Positions 1 through 11,965 of a DNA stretch of 64,000 nucleotides are shown one piece after another. Positions within the stretch are counted from its first letter, which is position 1; every line of letters starts with the position of its first letter. The stretch is taken from positions 744,001 through 808,000 of the forward strand of contig WHUX01000001.1 of assembly GCA_015179025.1 (NCBI GenBank), given 5' to 3'. The stretch comes from Terfezia claveryi. Taxonomy: Eukaryota; Ascomycota; Pezizomycetes; Pezizales; Pezizaceae. The position numbers were made by a program, and so were the translations under genes. A model generated the notes under the pieces. The model had not been told where the DNA came from. It made no database searches and saw only the letters and a program-made list of their open reading frames with translations.

Positions 1-972
1 TTTATTTTGAGATAGATAAGAGATGGAAACAACCTCCCGGTTGCTGACAGTTGAATGTAGACTGCTCGGGAACGATCTCTCGGGAAATATTACTAATCAC
101 CTACCGAACATACCCGTGCCCAGGCGGGGTTGCACATTATTAACCAACCTCCGACCAAGAAGCTTGCATTTTTTTTATTTATAATACTTGGATGCCGATT
201 CCACAGTTGAGTATGTTGAATGTTCCAGAGTACTTGCAACAATTAACATCGTGGGATCTAAGAGTATTTCTGGATCACCGATGTGAAGTATGTAGCAAAC
301 TTGCAATTGAGATACTTCATCAATTGATGTAATTGAATGAGAATCGGAAGTGCAATGGCTTGCCTATTCGGAATTATTGCTGGCCCCGATGCAAGAGATG
401 TATCTGAGACATGTATCCCTAGTTCTTCGCCTCAGACTCCCAAATACGATAAGAACAAACGAGCGTAGCTGCAGCCTAGAATGAAATTCACTACGAGAAA
501 CCCGGGCAAGAAGTAGGGGGGCAAGTTCGATGAGTGGCTCCGTTAGGAGTAAGATTATCATTGGCGTTTCGTTAATCCTTCCATTACCATATCGTATGTA
601 TGCTAAATTCGAAGTTTAAAAGTAGAGTAAAGAATAAGTGCGTAACAAAGGCAATGAACAATAAAGAGCAGCAGGAACAGGAAGGATATGTTTTCGTAAT
701 GCAAATAGAAATTTGATAAGAAACAGTCCATTAATCCCATATAATGAAGTAGTCAGAATAGACAAATGAAAAGAAACTGTCGCTAAACGTCACATCACCG
801 ATTTGATTAAGCAAACAACAATAAAGGAGGACAATAATACCAAAAAAAGGAAGAACAAATGAAGATCTACCTCCAAGAACTTGACGCGTGTGAGTAAAGA
901 AAGGAGATGGTCATCATATTTTACATTATCTTTCGTCATTCTTTTGGGCTGTAGATTCGAAGTTGGTGCAAT
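1..972. other. intergenic, no gene seen
   Basis: AT-rich sequence downstream of the Whi5-like gene. I see only short ORFs without recognisable domains and no repeat structure. It probably contains the 3' UTR of the gene that ends at 973. Confidence 0.5.
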
Positions 973-2001
973 CTACTTCACCGGCTCTCCACCAATTTCA
1001 AGGACGCTTATCGCAGTCACTCGTCCACCATGGGGGATATTCATCCCAGATGATCCAGGAGGACCCATGTTGTCGAAGTTCAACCTCTTCCGTGCAGCAT
1101 GAGTGAGTGGTGTCCTCACGGTGTTGGGTGGGAAGGCCGCCTGGGCTGGTGAAGGGGTTATGTTCACGAAATCGGCAAAGTTGAACACTCCCTGGGGAGT
1201 TTGTGGAAGGACGGACGAAGGCAGGGTTGAATGTCTCGAGGGGGGAGTAGATGGTGTAAAGGGCATGGTTTTTGGCATCGTATCCATAGGTGATGGAGAT
1301 GCCGATAGGAAGATGACAATCTCACCATCCTCCCCAGTTTGCCTCCCAACGACCGGTTCAGCAAACTGTGGAGGAGGCGTTTGCGGTGGGCTGGAATTAA
1401 ATTCCATGTTGTATTTTATATACTGATCTCGGAGCAGAGGATCCCGATAGAAATACCCTCGATGGCCGTCATGTGGTCCTAGGCCATATGCGGCTGGTGA
1501 AGAATTCATTCGGCGTGGGCTCTCCCTCCAAGACGTTACCGGCCGCCGGGGTGGTGGAGGATGAGGTAGCTGTGGATCTGAGGTGCTAGGTCTGGGGCGT
1601 TTCCTCGGGGAAACACCCCTGGAAGTTTGGCCATATTCCGAAAACGAAGAAGTACTACGTCCTCCATTCTCCCTGAGCCATTCCAAATCCACCTCCCCAA
1701 AATGTCCAGGAGGCTCGGAGTTTCGATTTGCTGAGCGTTTTCGCTTCAGATCCTCTTCCACTCTTGGCTCAATGGTATCAAGATCCAACTTTTCCAGTCC
1801 ATGCTTTGTCTTGTAGGTTGCCAATGCCAGTCGATGTTGCAGAACTCGGGCAATCTGTGTAGCTTTGTTAGAGGAATTCATAATGATGAGGCACTAGTGG
1901 ATAATGAGGGATTTGAAGCTGCATACCCTAGAGACCTCAGCTCGGCGAAGCACTTTCTGAACTGCCTCCTGTTCACTCCATGCGGGCTCAGAACTAGCCA
2001 T
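973..2001 (-). CDS. Whi5/Nrm1-like G1/S transcription regulator
   Basis: Two exons: 2001-1927 and 1854-973, with a 72-nt GTATGC..ACACAG intron (1855-1926) holding a CTAAC branch site. The product is 318 aa. The ATG at 2001 restores the N-terminus MASSEPAWSEQEAVQKV and joins in phase 0 to IARVLQHRLALATYKTKHG. That stretch (about residues 22-50) matches the short Whi5/Nrm1 family helix that lets these repressors bind SBF/MBF-type factors. The rest is low complexity and rich in Ser/Pro and Pro-rich runs, with many SP/TP sites that CDKs could phosphorylate. A conserved-looking NFADFVNITPSPAQ segment and a TPLTHAARKRLNFD segment lie near the C-terminus. Family knowledge: such proteins restrain G1/S transcription until phosphorylated. 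I cannot tell Whi5 from Nrm1 function. The in-frame ATG at 1881 lies inside the intron and should not be used as the start. Confidence 0.75.
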
Positions 2002-3291
2002 TGATCGCTTCTCTGCAAAATCGGCCGACGTCAATGCAGTCCCTGACTACAACAACCCGATTTGATATTGAAAGCTCTGCACCTTGTTTGTTCACAATTC
2101 AGAGATGACAGCTATGGGTTTTGTATAGGAGTTGTTGGGGGGAAAACCAGGAGTAGCAAAATCTCAGGATAAGAGTGGCAGAATGCAGATAGCTGATATG
2201 CCTTCGAGGGGTGGGAGCTAGCAACAAAAGAATGACACTCAATCAGAGGCTCGATAGCTGCTTCGTTCGAGTTCAAAAGGAGAATTCAAAAACGAAAGGA
2301 GGAGAAGAAAGCTGAGGCTCTCGCAGGGCTTCCTAAGTATAACGAAAAGTCTGGTGAGAAACAAGGTAGTCGGAGTTGTTCGAGACGGGATTGTTGGTTA
2401 GATTCGCAACTTTTCCCTTCACGGCCCCTAAGGCTGCACAGGTGGCTAGCGGCGCATGCATCGGTGTGACACAGGGTAGATTACTTAATACACAGAATCC
2501 AGAAAGGCCAATTAAGCGATGCAAATATTCCCGCCAAGCAGCTTCTTGCTCCCAATTCGAGGTGTACGTAGCAATTGGACGCCAACACAACCCTGCTGCC
2601 CGGCTCGATGCATTCGCTCCTGGTCTCGTATGGCCACCCAGGCTATCTCGGGGGTCATTTCATTGAATGCAAGGAGGACCCATCATGAAACCCTTGCGTC
2701 TGCTGTGCTGACCTGCATTTATCACGTGCACCAATGTGGAGGCCACTGATAAGTTTCTCTTGACACAACTTTTGATGTATTCCTTTTCACCCAGTAAACC
2801 TGAAGTTGAAATGTGAGGACAAATGTACGTAGGAAACACCGCGAGAACATTAAAAGCATAACCATAGCTCAGTGCACTTAACAAAGATAGTCTGCATAAA
2901 GCAGCGTTAAAAGCGAAAGACACCGAAAAAAAAACATTATATCAAACTATATCAGTGTCAGCTACAGCAACCAAAACAAATAGGTATGTATCACCAGCAA
3001 TAGCTGCAACAAGTTAGCACTCAAGAAACCGCCGGCCGTCGTATACCAGTGTTATTTTTCGAACCCAAGACAAAAGAAAGAGAATATTCATAATATGGTA
3101 GCTAAATGAAAACGTAACCAAGAGACCACTGTACCAACTCCATGTGAATCGACTGTGAAAACACACAAACAGACACCATGTGACCCAATGTAAAACCGAT
3201 ACAACAATAGCATGAGGGGAATAAATGCCTAAGCCAAAACATCCAGATGTAGGAGGAAGTGGACAAACCAAAGCCGTGTTTGATTAGCTGA
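2002..3291. other. intergenic: Whi5-like promoter side and grainyhead 3' side
   Basis: Contains overlapping open frames of 76-96 codons on both strands (2333-2923). Their codons do not point to a known family and they lack good starts. No repeat with clear ends was found. A small unrecognised exon on the minus strand around 2333-2690 cannot be excluded. Confidence 0.4.
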
Positions 3292-5764
3292 TTAGTAGCT
3301 GAGTCTCAATTCATAACCGCGGGGCTCAATGTGCTTGACATCGCCGTTGGTGTTCCATTCTGGTGGTGAGGCATCCTCCATTTCAATGACCTCAACCTTC
3401 ATGTCTTGACCTTCCTTCATTTGTTGAATGACATCATCGTCGACGAGAACGGTCAGCCCTTGAGCATTTACCATAGTAGTTTGAAGGACGCTGGTGGGGT
3501 CAATTCCACACTTTGCAGCAACTGCAGCTGTAAAGCATGCCTGGGTCCTCTGTGATATGTAAACAGCTCTATAGACAGTAGAGTTGATGGTTGGAGAGCC
3601 CGGGAGTGCGGGAAGAATATAAACACACATGCCTGAGAATTTTATTAGTGATTGAGAATCGAATTGAGGCAGCACAACACTTACAAGCTGGAGCTGGCTT
3701 GTGTGCCGAAGGTTGGTAGGTGGGGTCAATCCCTATTGCCTCAATCCAACCAGATAACATGCTAGCATCATGCTGAACCTGCTTGACCTTGACAGGAATC
3801 TCAGGATTGGTAGATGACCCAAGGCCAGGCTGCAACTGGTGATAGCCCCTCCCAACCCATTCTCGCTTCTCAGGTGAATAGTGGTCTCCTTGTTGACTGA
3901 GTGAGGTGGAGCTCGGGCTTGGAGAGATAAAGGAGGATGCTGTGGTCGCAACGCTTGATCGCCTCCTGGCCCAAATCTCCTCTGTTAAATCTTGTGGTTC
4001 TCCAGACAACTGGATAGGGTGAAGATCCGGATCATCGAGATCAGTGCCTCTGAGGTACAGTATACTCACAGGCCTGGTGCTAGTGAACATATCTTGCATT
4101 GTTTGTAGCTTCTCATTGGCTTCTTCTTCGGCGGTCTTGCCTCCGGCGACAGAGCTTGCTGAGGACATTGACCAGGTGCGCTTGTGCTTAAGAGCCTTCC
4201 CAGGTTTTGCGCCTTTGAGCAAATCATCATTATTATGCTTCTTCTTCCCGAATAGCTTCATCCCAGAACCCTCAGTTTGCTGAAGTTGTTGGCGAAGCTT
4301 CTCAATTGTCTTCTTGACGTGGAGTACATCGTTCGCAAGCTTGCGCTCTGCTCCGTGGTCTCTAAACAGCTTGACTTTGCAAAAACAGACCTCCGGGGTT
4401 TCTGAGGAAGATCGTGGTGACCCGGAAGTCAACAGTTCTGTCTTTGCGCAAAGGCGTACGGGAATCCCCTTTACACCTTTTGAGTGACTAAAATCCGTAG
4501 AAAGAAAATTGAAACGAACAGATATTAAAGCATCAGTCTGTCCTGAAGTGGACGCCGACCAGGTGACCGCGAATCCATCGAAAGAGGCACTCTCAAGCTC
4601 TACTTTCACCTTTTTCTTCTCGTCTTCGCTATTAGCAGAGTTCTCCACAAACTCGACCGCCTGTAGTCTGCCACCACGTTGGTGGGCCTCATTGGTACCC
4701 CTACCCTCCTTCCATAGCTGCCAGCATTGAGCTGGTTTTGCTCGTTGGCCTTCATCATGGAACGAAATTCGGATGTAAGTTCGGTACCGAGCATTGCTTC
4801 CTGGTGAAGGTGGAGCTGTGTCAGCAATAGAAATGGTGTATGCTTGACCTTTATTTAGGTAGGTCACAGGAATCTCATCTGGGTGCTTGATCATTGCTGT
4901 TGGTGCATTGAGAGTCACATGGTATCGGAACCTAGTTAAACGAAATTTAGTACTGGACCCTAAAAGCTAAGAAGCTCGGAACGTTACTTTTCTGCAGACA
5001 ATGGTGCATGCTCGTGCTCGTACTTATTTCCGTACATTGGCAACATTGGATGCATCTCCAACTCACCACCCAAGTCCATAGGGCTTCCAGTACCAGAAGG
5101 TTGTCGATCAAATGCGGGCTCCACGTACTGCGGCTGCAAAGGTTGCGCAAATCCCAAATAAGGATGAAATTGGTGAGGCTGAATGGTTTGCGGGGCAAAG
5201 GTCAAGTCTGAGGCCGTTACTGGAGCCATGGTCATGCAGTTTGACATTGAGAGAGGGGTCCCAATGCTGATCCCCATGTTTGGGGTAGGCAGCTCATTCA
5301 CATGGTTGCTGAAAACTGCATTTGGAGCTCCAGGTGTGGGGGTGTAATAGCCTGGGGGTTGATTTGCGAACGCAGCAAACGCTGATGAATTGGGATCCAA
5401 CAGGGAAGGTGTAAATCTGAACGGCTCTCCAGGAGCCCTGGGTGTCGGGTCGAGATCTTCATGATACCTGGTAGTTCCACTAGTGCTTCCATACATCGTC
5501 AGATTGCTGTCCAAATTCCAGTGCATTGCAGAGATTGGATCGGACCTTTGTTGATTCAATGGTGCCTCCTGAAGGTTGCCTGCGGTTACAGTGTTGGACA
5601 CCTCTGAGGTGCCTGTAGTTGATCTGACATCTGGAAATGATTTCTTGAACTTCTCGAATAGTTCTTCTGATGGCCGTTGGGACGATTGTCTGTATATTCA
5701 CAATGCTGTTAGTAATTGTATCAGTGCTTAACCGTGACCGAAACTACCTCCATGAGTCCTGCAT
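3292..5764 (-). CDS. grainyhead/CP2-family transcription factor
   Basis: Four exons: 5764-5748, 5689-4988, 4931-3685 and 3632-3292. The introns are 58, 56 and 52 nt, all GT..AG and in phases that keep one frame; the product is 768 aa. The first exon is only 17 nt (MQDSW plus two bases) and continues as SEELFEKFKKSFPD. The Gln/Pro-rich N-terminal region precedes the CP2 DNA-binding domain at about residues 240-445, recognisable from FRYHVTLNAPTAM, EIPVTYLNKGQAYTI, YIRISFHDEGQR, FDGFAVTWSA and CFCKVKLFRDHGAERK. A basic Ser-rich linker and a short C-terminal region containing LTVLVDDDVIQQM and ending PRGYELRLSY follow, as in grainyhead proteins, where this end is ubiquitin-like and mediates dimerisation. 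Family knowledge: fungal grainyhead factors control cell-wall remodelling and conidial separation. The long ORFs starting at 4918 and 5601 begin at GTG codons and are only parts of exons 3 and 2. Confidence 0.9.
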
Positions 5765-8700
5765 ATTTATGTAAACCGGTTTTCGGGAATCCAGGAGACC
5801 AAACGAACATGTAACAAGCTGGCTGCAGAGATTTGAATTGGGATTGGAATAGCAAGTTGCACTGGGTTGGGTAAAGCTACCTGTTGCGGAACATTCTCAG
5901 CAGGGCTGCAAGATTCGGACTATGTCGGTTTGTTTGTACGTTTTGCTGCAGCAGGGCGCTGAAGAAACTTGCAGGTTTGGTCGCTTAGAATCAGGGTTCT
6001 TAAAAGCAGATGGGAGTGACAGGTAGGTTGTAAAATACTAGCAGAAGTTGATCTTCAACGAAAGTGCGAAGAGAGCAAGTTATGGATGGGACTTGCAAGA
6101 TATGGACTTATCGAGGAGGGGAGATTGGCATGGGTATTGAGTGTGAGTTTTCTTTTTATCTTCTGGACAAGCTCTTACGTCTTTCCTGTGCCACAAAGCA
6201 AGGAATGATCATCATCGAGCGAACGTTCTGGTGACCGTGAACCTGGAGCGTCAGTGATGCAGTTGCAATTGGTTAGAGCGAAATTCAAGCTGCAGTGCAG
6301 TTGATGGTGTGTAGGGGGCGGCGTGTGTCCCCGATATTTTTCTCTAACGGATGAGACGTAAAGCAGAGGGTAGCATGGGATTGTATTTTGGGACGCGCGC
6401 AGGGGTGGCGGGTCGTCCGTCGGTTCCTACCCGCCTCAAGACATCGAACGTCTAGCCTGGGCAAAGCATACTGTACGGTATCTTCTCCACCAGCACTTTG
6501 AGGCTGCAGGCCCCCTGGCCGCTATAATTTTTGTGGTCTAGCACCACCTGCGGGTGGTTGAATGGTTGAAGCGACAGCCTCATGATAACAGGTGTGTCAA
6601 CCTCTGTTAGTTCTGGATGCCCAACCATTCACGCCCCGGATCGATCTATATATGTGCCCGGGCACCCAGCACGATTCGACGCAATGGACTCCCGCCATGA
6701 GGACGGCAAGAAACACAGGCCCATGCTCCGGCTCCATGCGGTCTGGCACACCTTCAGGCCATCATATTTCTAAGGTTTTCTGATATGGCATTTTTGTCTT
6801 CGTGCCCAGAGTCTCTGGGGCTGCCTCCCCTCTCTTTTCATTTGGCATTAGTTTGTGATACGGTGCAAACAGAACGTTTTTTGATCAGCACCGTTCGGAA
6901 AAAAGGTTAAGTCGCCTTGCGTCTGGAAGGCTGAAACAGCCTCAATGATAAGTGCACCTTGTGCTACGAAACTTGTCTTTTGCATGCTGCTGCGTAACTT
7001 TGCCAGAGTTGATGATTTGAAAGTCGATATTCGGCAGCAGCTTCAGCGTTACCTCTAGCAATTTGCATATGGGAAAGTCCCGAACAACTAACCACCCGGC
7101 TGCTCTAGGAGTTTGAGTCTCAGTTGCCCCATCAAGTTCTGTGGTTTTCTTTGTCCTTGTATGTGTGGACTGTCTTGTAGCCTAAACCTTTAGTTATCGT
7201 AGCGTAATAAATCGCATTCAACCACCTGTAGCCCCAGAAAATGCAAAGATCGAGGCTCTTCATTATTGCCGACGGTAGCCCCCTGCAACTGGGCGATGCC
7301 TAGAATTCGATCTGCAAGTGGCCCCCCCCCCTCCGATGGAGTAGAAAATCAAATCGAACCGCTACCACTGTCAAGTGCATTAGATGACGCAGACCGTTCT
7401 AATCGAAATTTGTATTGGCCTTTGCGACGAAATGCTTATGCCCTCTTTTGTCGGCATGGATTGATCGGCGGCATTGTGATTATGTATTATCTGTGTTCGT
7501 ATTGATTTTCAACCTCTGGGTGACACCGAATCCAGCCTAAGACTGCCTCGACCCTACCACCCCGTGTCAATCACTTTTGGTTGGTTATTGTTTTGCTGCA
7601 AGCTTGAGCAGGAATAATCCGACGGCTAGACGTCAAAGCAAGCAATCGGGACGCACCCTTAGGTCATTCTAGCGAAACGTTGTGAACACAAACTTAACTG
7701 ATTCTTGAGCATATTTCGTGTTCCTTGGTGTTAACATCCAGCCCTACCATACACTGGGCCCTGAATAACCGTTTGCATGCTACACACATATACATACACT
7801 GCTACTGCTATATGTACATACCCCAATATGTACACAGCACGAAACGGCTCCCAACACAAACACCCTCGATCGGGCTCTCCCTTAACGCGGAATCCTATGT
7901 ATATCACTACGTCACAATAACGTCGTCTCTCAGCGTGCTTGGCAGTCACTTGGCGGTACACACGGACTGCAAGATGACGCAAGCGAGAGTCATTACAGAT
8001 GTAGTCTGGATAGGTGGATTTGACGCAATGCCGATCTTTACGACCGCTCGCAGTTAAGCAGTGTTTGGGCTCGTGTGTGGATGGATGTAAGTCCCATGAT
8101 TTTTTGTATAAGAAAAATACCACTGGCCCAAACATTTCCAGAGAACTTCTTTTGAAGCCAGAGGTTATACATGCATAGCAAGTTAATATATTTCTCTCAA
8201 ATGAATTTGTTACCGGCGTTCTGCTTGGAAATCTAATAAGTGTCCCGGTAGAGGCTAGAGTGTTCAATCAGTAGAGGCTAATGTTGGATAGTCTCGATCA
8301 GACCCTCGTAGAGGAATGTGGATGGCAATGCAGCAGACTGATTGTTTCTTAGTGCTAGGGACATGAGTTGATAGTGCTTCACATGTCAGGTTGTGCTAGC
8401 GCGCTTGAAGGTTTGTGCTCGTCATATTAAGCTTCTTCACAAGCATACAGGGCGCTTGTGTTATTTCCAACAGCTGGATACGTTGCACTAATAGAGGACT
8501 CGAGGACTCGAGGACACGGGAGCTACCGGACTGATCATGAGCTGTATAATATGAGCTCGAGTATAGGTTGTCTATCAGCCCGAGATAACTTTAGTCACAA
8601 TACGTGTCCGATTTGGTGAATTAGAACTGTTTTCGCAGGGGTCTAATTCGTGTTATGCCAAGCGGCTTAGCTGACCTCCGAAAGTCAATGAAATTCGCCC

Positions 8701-9884
8701 ATCAACCTCCCTTTGGGAAATTTAGAACGTCGGCTGGAAAGTTTGATGTTTACTTTGACTACAACGGCAGCGCACAAGCATTTTCATAGGATACAGCATG
8801 GGAATATTTACAGGGGGTGGGGGATCGGGGAATTTTAGGGTGTTTTGCCGGCAGCACTAAGTAGGTAACTCTCGGGAGAGCTAAGGACCAGCATGTATGG
8901 GACTAGTAGGTGCTTCAATTTATTTAAAGTGCGATTTCCACGTGATGGTGCTACACTCTTGTCTTGTCCGCAACTATTATTGGGTAGCTCTCCTACAAAG
9001 GAAAATACAGACTTTGACTCGAACTATGGAGCAGAAAAAGAAGAAGTATGGACAGGAGTAGATTCGGATTCGAAACGGATATTGCCATACACAAGCAGTT
9101 GGCAATGGCACAATGGCTTCAGGCTCGCGAGTAATTTTGAAAGGGCCCAGTACAAGCGGATTACACCTTGATTAAGTAGGTGGAAGCTCAGATAGAGAAC
9201 ATAAACAGCTTTCTCATCTGGAACTGAACAACAATGAATTAGTCACGATCCACTTGCACATAAGCAGTAATGGCTAACCTCATATTCAAGGTTATTTATT
9301 TTTCTGAATACAAGGGGCCTAAGCAACTAACGTCAAGTAATTTGATCCAACCCGATTATCTAGATTATCTGCAGGGTAGTTACACAAGAATATTTAGATT
9401 GTTGTTGACGAAAAATCGATGTTGCTATGCATGGGATTTATCGATGCTCATGATCCTGCATGCGCATGGTTATATGCAGACATGATTGGTGGAATAATGA
9501 GATTTTACCCACTGACCTGGGTAGGATCATCGATTAGATACGCACGTTTTCGATGACTACACGAGCAGATAGAGCTTGTCTTCTCAGGAAATCAGGTTTC
9601 TGCAAGATATTCCCTGTTAAGTGCATCACTACGGGACCGCAATGAAGTCCTTACTTTGCCTCAGAGCTTCTCCGAGGGGCCGGATAGTAGAGGGGAAGTA
9701 TAATTAGACGAGGTGAGAGTCCTCTTTATCCTCCTTATTACTAATGATCTTGTGGGTAGATCAAAAGCTGCAGAATCAGCCGTGGCCGTAGTTTTCACCA
9801 ACAGCGGCTAACAGCAGACTATAACCAGTTGGTAAAAGTTATATTTTCCTTTTTCTCAAGTAATGGCTATATCATGAATGGCTT
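5765..9884. other. gene-poor region, upstream of the grainyhead gene
   Basis: About 4.1 kb without a gene I can support. The first 1 kb is probably the grainyhead promoter and 5' UTR. A 178-codon open frame on the minus strand (7731-8267) begins at TTG, has no domain and looks accidental. There is a run of C at about 7321-7331, a short GAGGACTC repeat near 8498-8514 and two small duplicated sites at 8248-8325 listed separately. Confidence 0.5.
8248..8325 (+). repeat. two adjacent short insertions with direct repeats
   Basis: GTAGAGGCTA occurs at 8248-8257 and 8271-8280, separated by 13 nt unrelated to the common core. Directly after it, AATGTTGGATA (8280-8290) and the imperfect AATGTGGATGG (8315-8325) flank a 24-nt insert that reads GTCTCGATCAGACCCTC followed by GTAGAGG. 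This second insert fits the TAGTCTCG subfamily of micro-insertions; its flanking duplication has a one-base gap. Confidence 0.5.
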
Positions 9885-10577
9885 TCACATCTTTGCCTTA
9901 ATCTCAGCATGAAGTGCCTTTAGCTTATCCATATCGGTCTGCTGAACTGGCCATGAGATACCCAATCCCTCCTGCTCGTTTGGCTTGGGTATCTATTTTT
10001 CTATAGTTAGTGGCATGATGCATACCTTTGCTTCCTACATGTTGAGTCTTACCATATGAACATGAACCTAAAGGCATAGTCTGTTGTGAGCTTTCTAAAA
10101 GTATGATATCAATGTACCACGGGTATACTCACGTGTGGAACAAATTGGTGGGCAACCTTTCCATTGTTCTGGAGGATATTGTAATCTATGGCTCCACACG
10201 CTATGGCAATATTCTTTGCAACTGGTAGAAGCTCGGCAAGCTGATCATCTGGGATATCGTGAAGCTTTTCTCCGTGGAATTTTGGGATCACGAGCTATCC
10301 CAGCAGCTCTGTAAGGTAAGGTATGAAACGCATAAATCGGTAATGAGAGAACGTACAGCATGGCCTTGACTGAGGGGTTGAATGTCGAGGAAGGCGAAGA
10401 CCTTCTCACTCTCAAAAAGCTGTAAAAGGTTAAAATTACGTTAGCTACAGGCAGTCTGACTTGAATGAGAGCTCAGATGAGACTGGCAGTTTAAAGATTA
10501 TGGATCTAGATATGGAATAGAACCTTGAAAGCCGGGATCTCCCCTTTGATAATCTTGCAGAAAATGCAGGCTGCCAT
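9885..10577 (-). CDS. hnt1: HIT (histidine triad) family hydrolase, Hnt1/Hint-like
   Basis: Five exons, all joined in phase 0: 10577-10524, 10419-10357, 10294-10133, 10067-10053 and 9992-9885; the product is 133 aa, the usual Hint length. Exon 1 gives MAACIFCKIIKGEIPAFK with the CxxC pair common in Hint proteins. Exon 2 gives LFESEKVFAFLDIQPLSQGH and exon 3 gives IPKFHGEKLHDIPDDQ...YNILQNNGKVAHQFVPH. Exon 4 is a 15-nt microexon, VHVHM, and exon 5 begins IPKPNEQEGLG and ends EIKAKM. The catalytic triad HVHVHMI (His93, 95, 97) is assembled across two splice junctions. Family knowledge: Hint enzymes hydrolyse AMP-lysine type phosphoramidates and are cytosolic/nuclear. Every key residue is present and no frame break is seen, so this is a functional gene. 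Only part of exon 3 forms a visible ORF, so it could easily be missed. Confidence 0.9.
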
Positions 10578-11965
10578 AGCTTGAAAGATTATGTTTATAA
10601 GTTGACAAAGAAAGTTGTATGGAATGAAGAATTGTATTCTGGTTTTATGTGGTAATGGTCAATCAGAACCCCACTTCAACTGTGCCAAGAATTCTGTGCA
10701 TTGAGCTTCATTTCCTTTGATTAACAACTACTCGATAATTATAGATTTACTGACAACAGGACCCATTCCATGTGGAACCAACGTTTTCAATTGGTCCTAA
10801 AAGCTATAGGTATATGTTTGGGTGTGAAAAGCAGAGTAACCTCACAATCTTTTTGGCTTCCATTGGCGCTATACGAAGGCCCGAAAGGGTTGACATGCCC
10901 ATTCGCTAGTAGCCGTTAACTCGCTCCGGGAACAAAAAGGGTCCATCACCCAATAATACCAGGAACATAAACATTACCACAAATCAAGGCCTGTGGCCCC
11001 GACTCCTAGGTTCACACCCTCTTCAAAACCGGATTCTGCAAGTCCGCGTTGTACCGGGGGTTGTGCATCCAACTTTTTCCCATCTTGCTGACATGGGAAT
11101 TGGCACTTTCTCATGGGATTCCAACAATTGGCCAGGTTAGGTTTTCCTTGTTTCGAAAGTCTCCCCTGACATACGAGGCGGAGACCCAAGCAGCCGTAAA
11201 GTGGAAGTAAAGAGGGAACATATGTGGCTGCAAGGAAGGGTATGACGGTTCAACCCGGTGGCATGTCTCGTCACACACTCAGTGGGTCATGGACACGGAA
11301 GTTTGCCTTGGGTGCTCGTTGACGTGTGGTAATTCCCAAATGTGGAGCAACGTTTCCCACCCACCAGGATAGCCATCTCTCTCTTGAAGCATCCCGCGTT
11401 CTGCTTTGATTAGTGAGCCACATACGTGATCTGGCTTCCTGTATATGTGGGGTACTGGGCAAACAGAAGCATTGCGAACTCTGCATGCTTGTATTGTGAT
11501 TTTTGGGACGGCGATGTCTTTAAGGGTGCAGGAGCGAACGCGTGAGGTCGTCTTGTTCCTTAAGGTGCTCTCGCCTTATTCCGTTACTGAAAGTACCGTA
11601 TACGTCTGCTCAGAAACTGGAAGAGGGGCTCCTGATCAGCCTCTTGATCCCTCGGCATGCTTAAAGTAAAAGTCACAAACTGGACCCGGTGTCGATGGGA
11701 CGTGGCAACATCACAATCGCATACATATTTGGCAACATCACAATGGCATAATTCTAGAAGTAGGCGGTTAACGTTGCCGGGTGTAGCGGCCGTTAGCTAA
11801 GTATACCGGAATGAATCCCTGACGATTCTATTTGTTCTCGGGATATCGTTACCCCCCACTGTGGCAAGGATAAAGTGTCAGTTTCAGCACCCCATTTCAA
11901 AGTTTTAGCTTAGTCGGAACTCATACCGCCGAGGTCGTAGAGAGGTTCTACAGAGTAAGATTTGA
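10578..11965. other. intergenic between HIT and CRAL-TRIO genes
   Basis: Probably holds both upstream regions, since the two genes are divergently transcribed. Short ORFs of about 71 codons on both strands (10974-11669) show no family signature. No repeat with clear ends is seen. Confidence 0.5.

Noticed and set aside
2333..2923. Overlapping 76-96 codon frames on both strands
   Set aside because: Some protein-like stretches on the minus strand (NWEQEAAWREYLHRLIG), but no good start, no splice model and no family; left as unassigned.
4606..4827. Small ORFs within the grainyhead gene and other opposite-strand ORFs inside real exons
   Set aside because: Shadows of coding exons in other frames.
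7731..8267. 178-codon open frame on the minus strand
   Set aside because: Begins at TTG, has no domain, odd Cys/Tyr-rich composition, and crosses a duplicated insertion site; likely chance.
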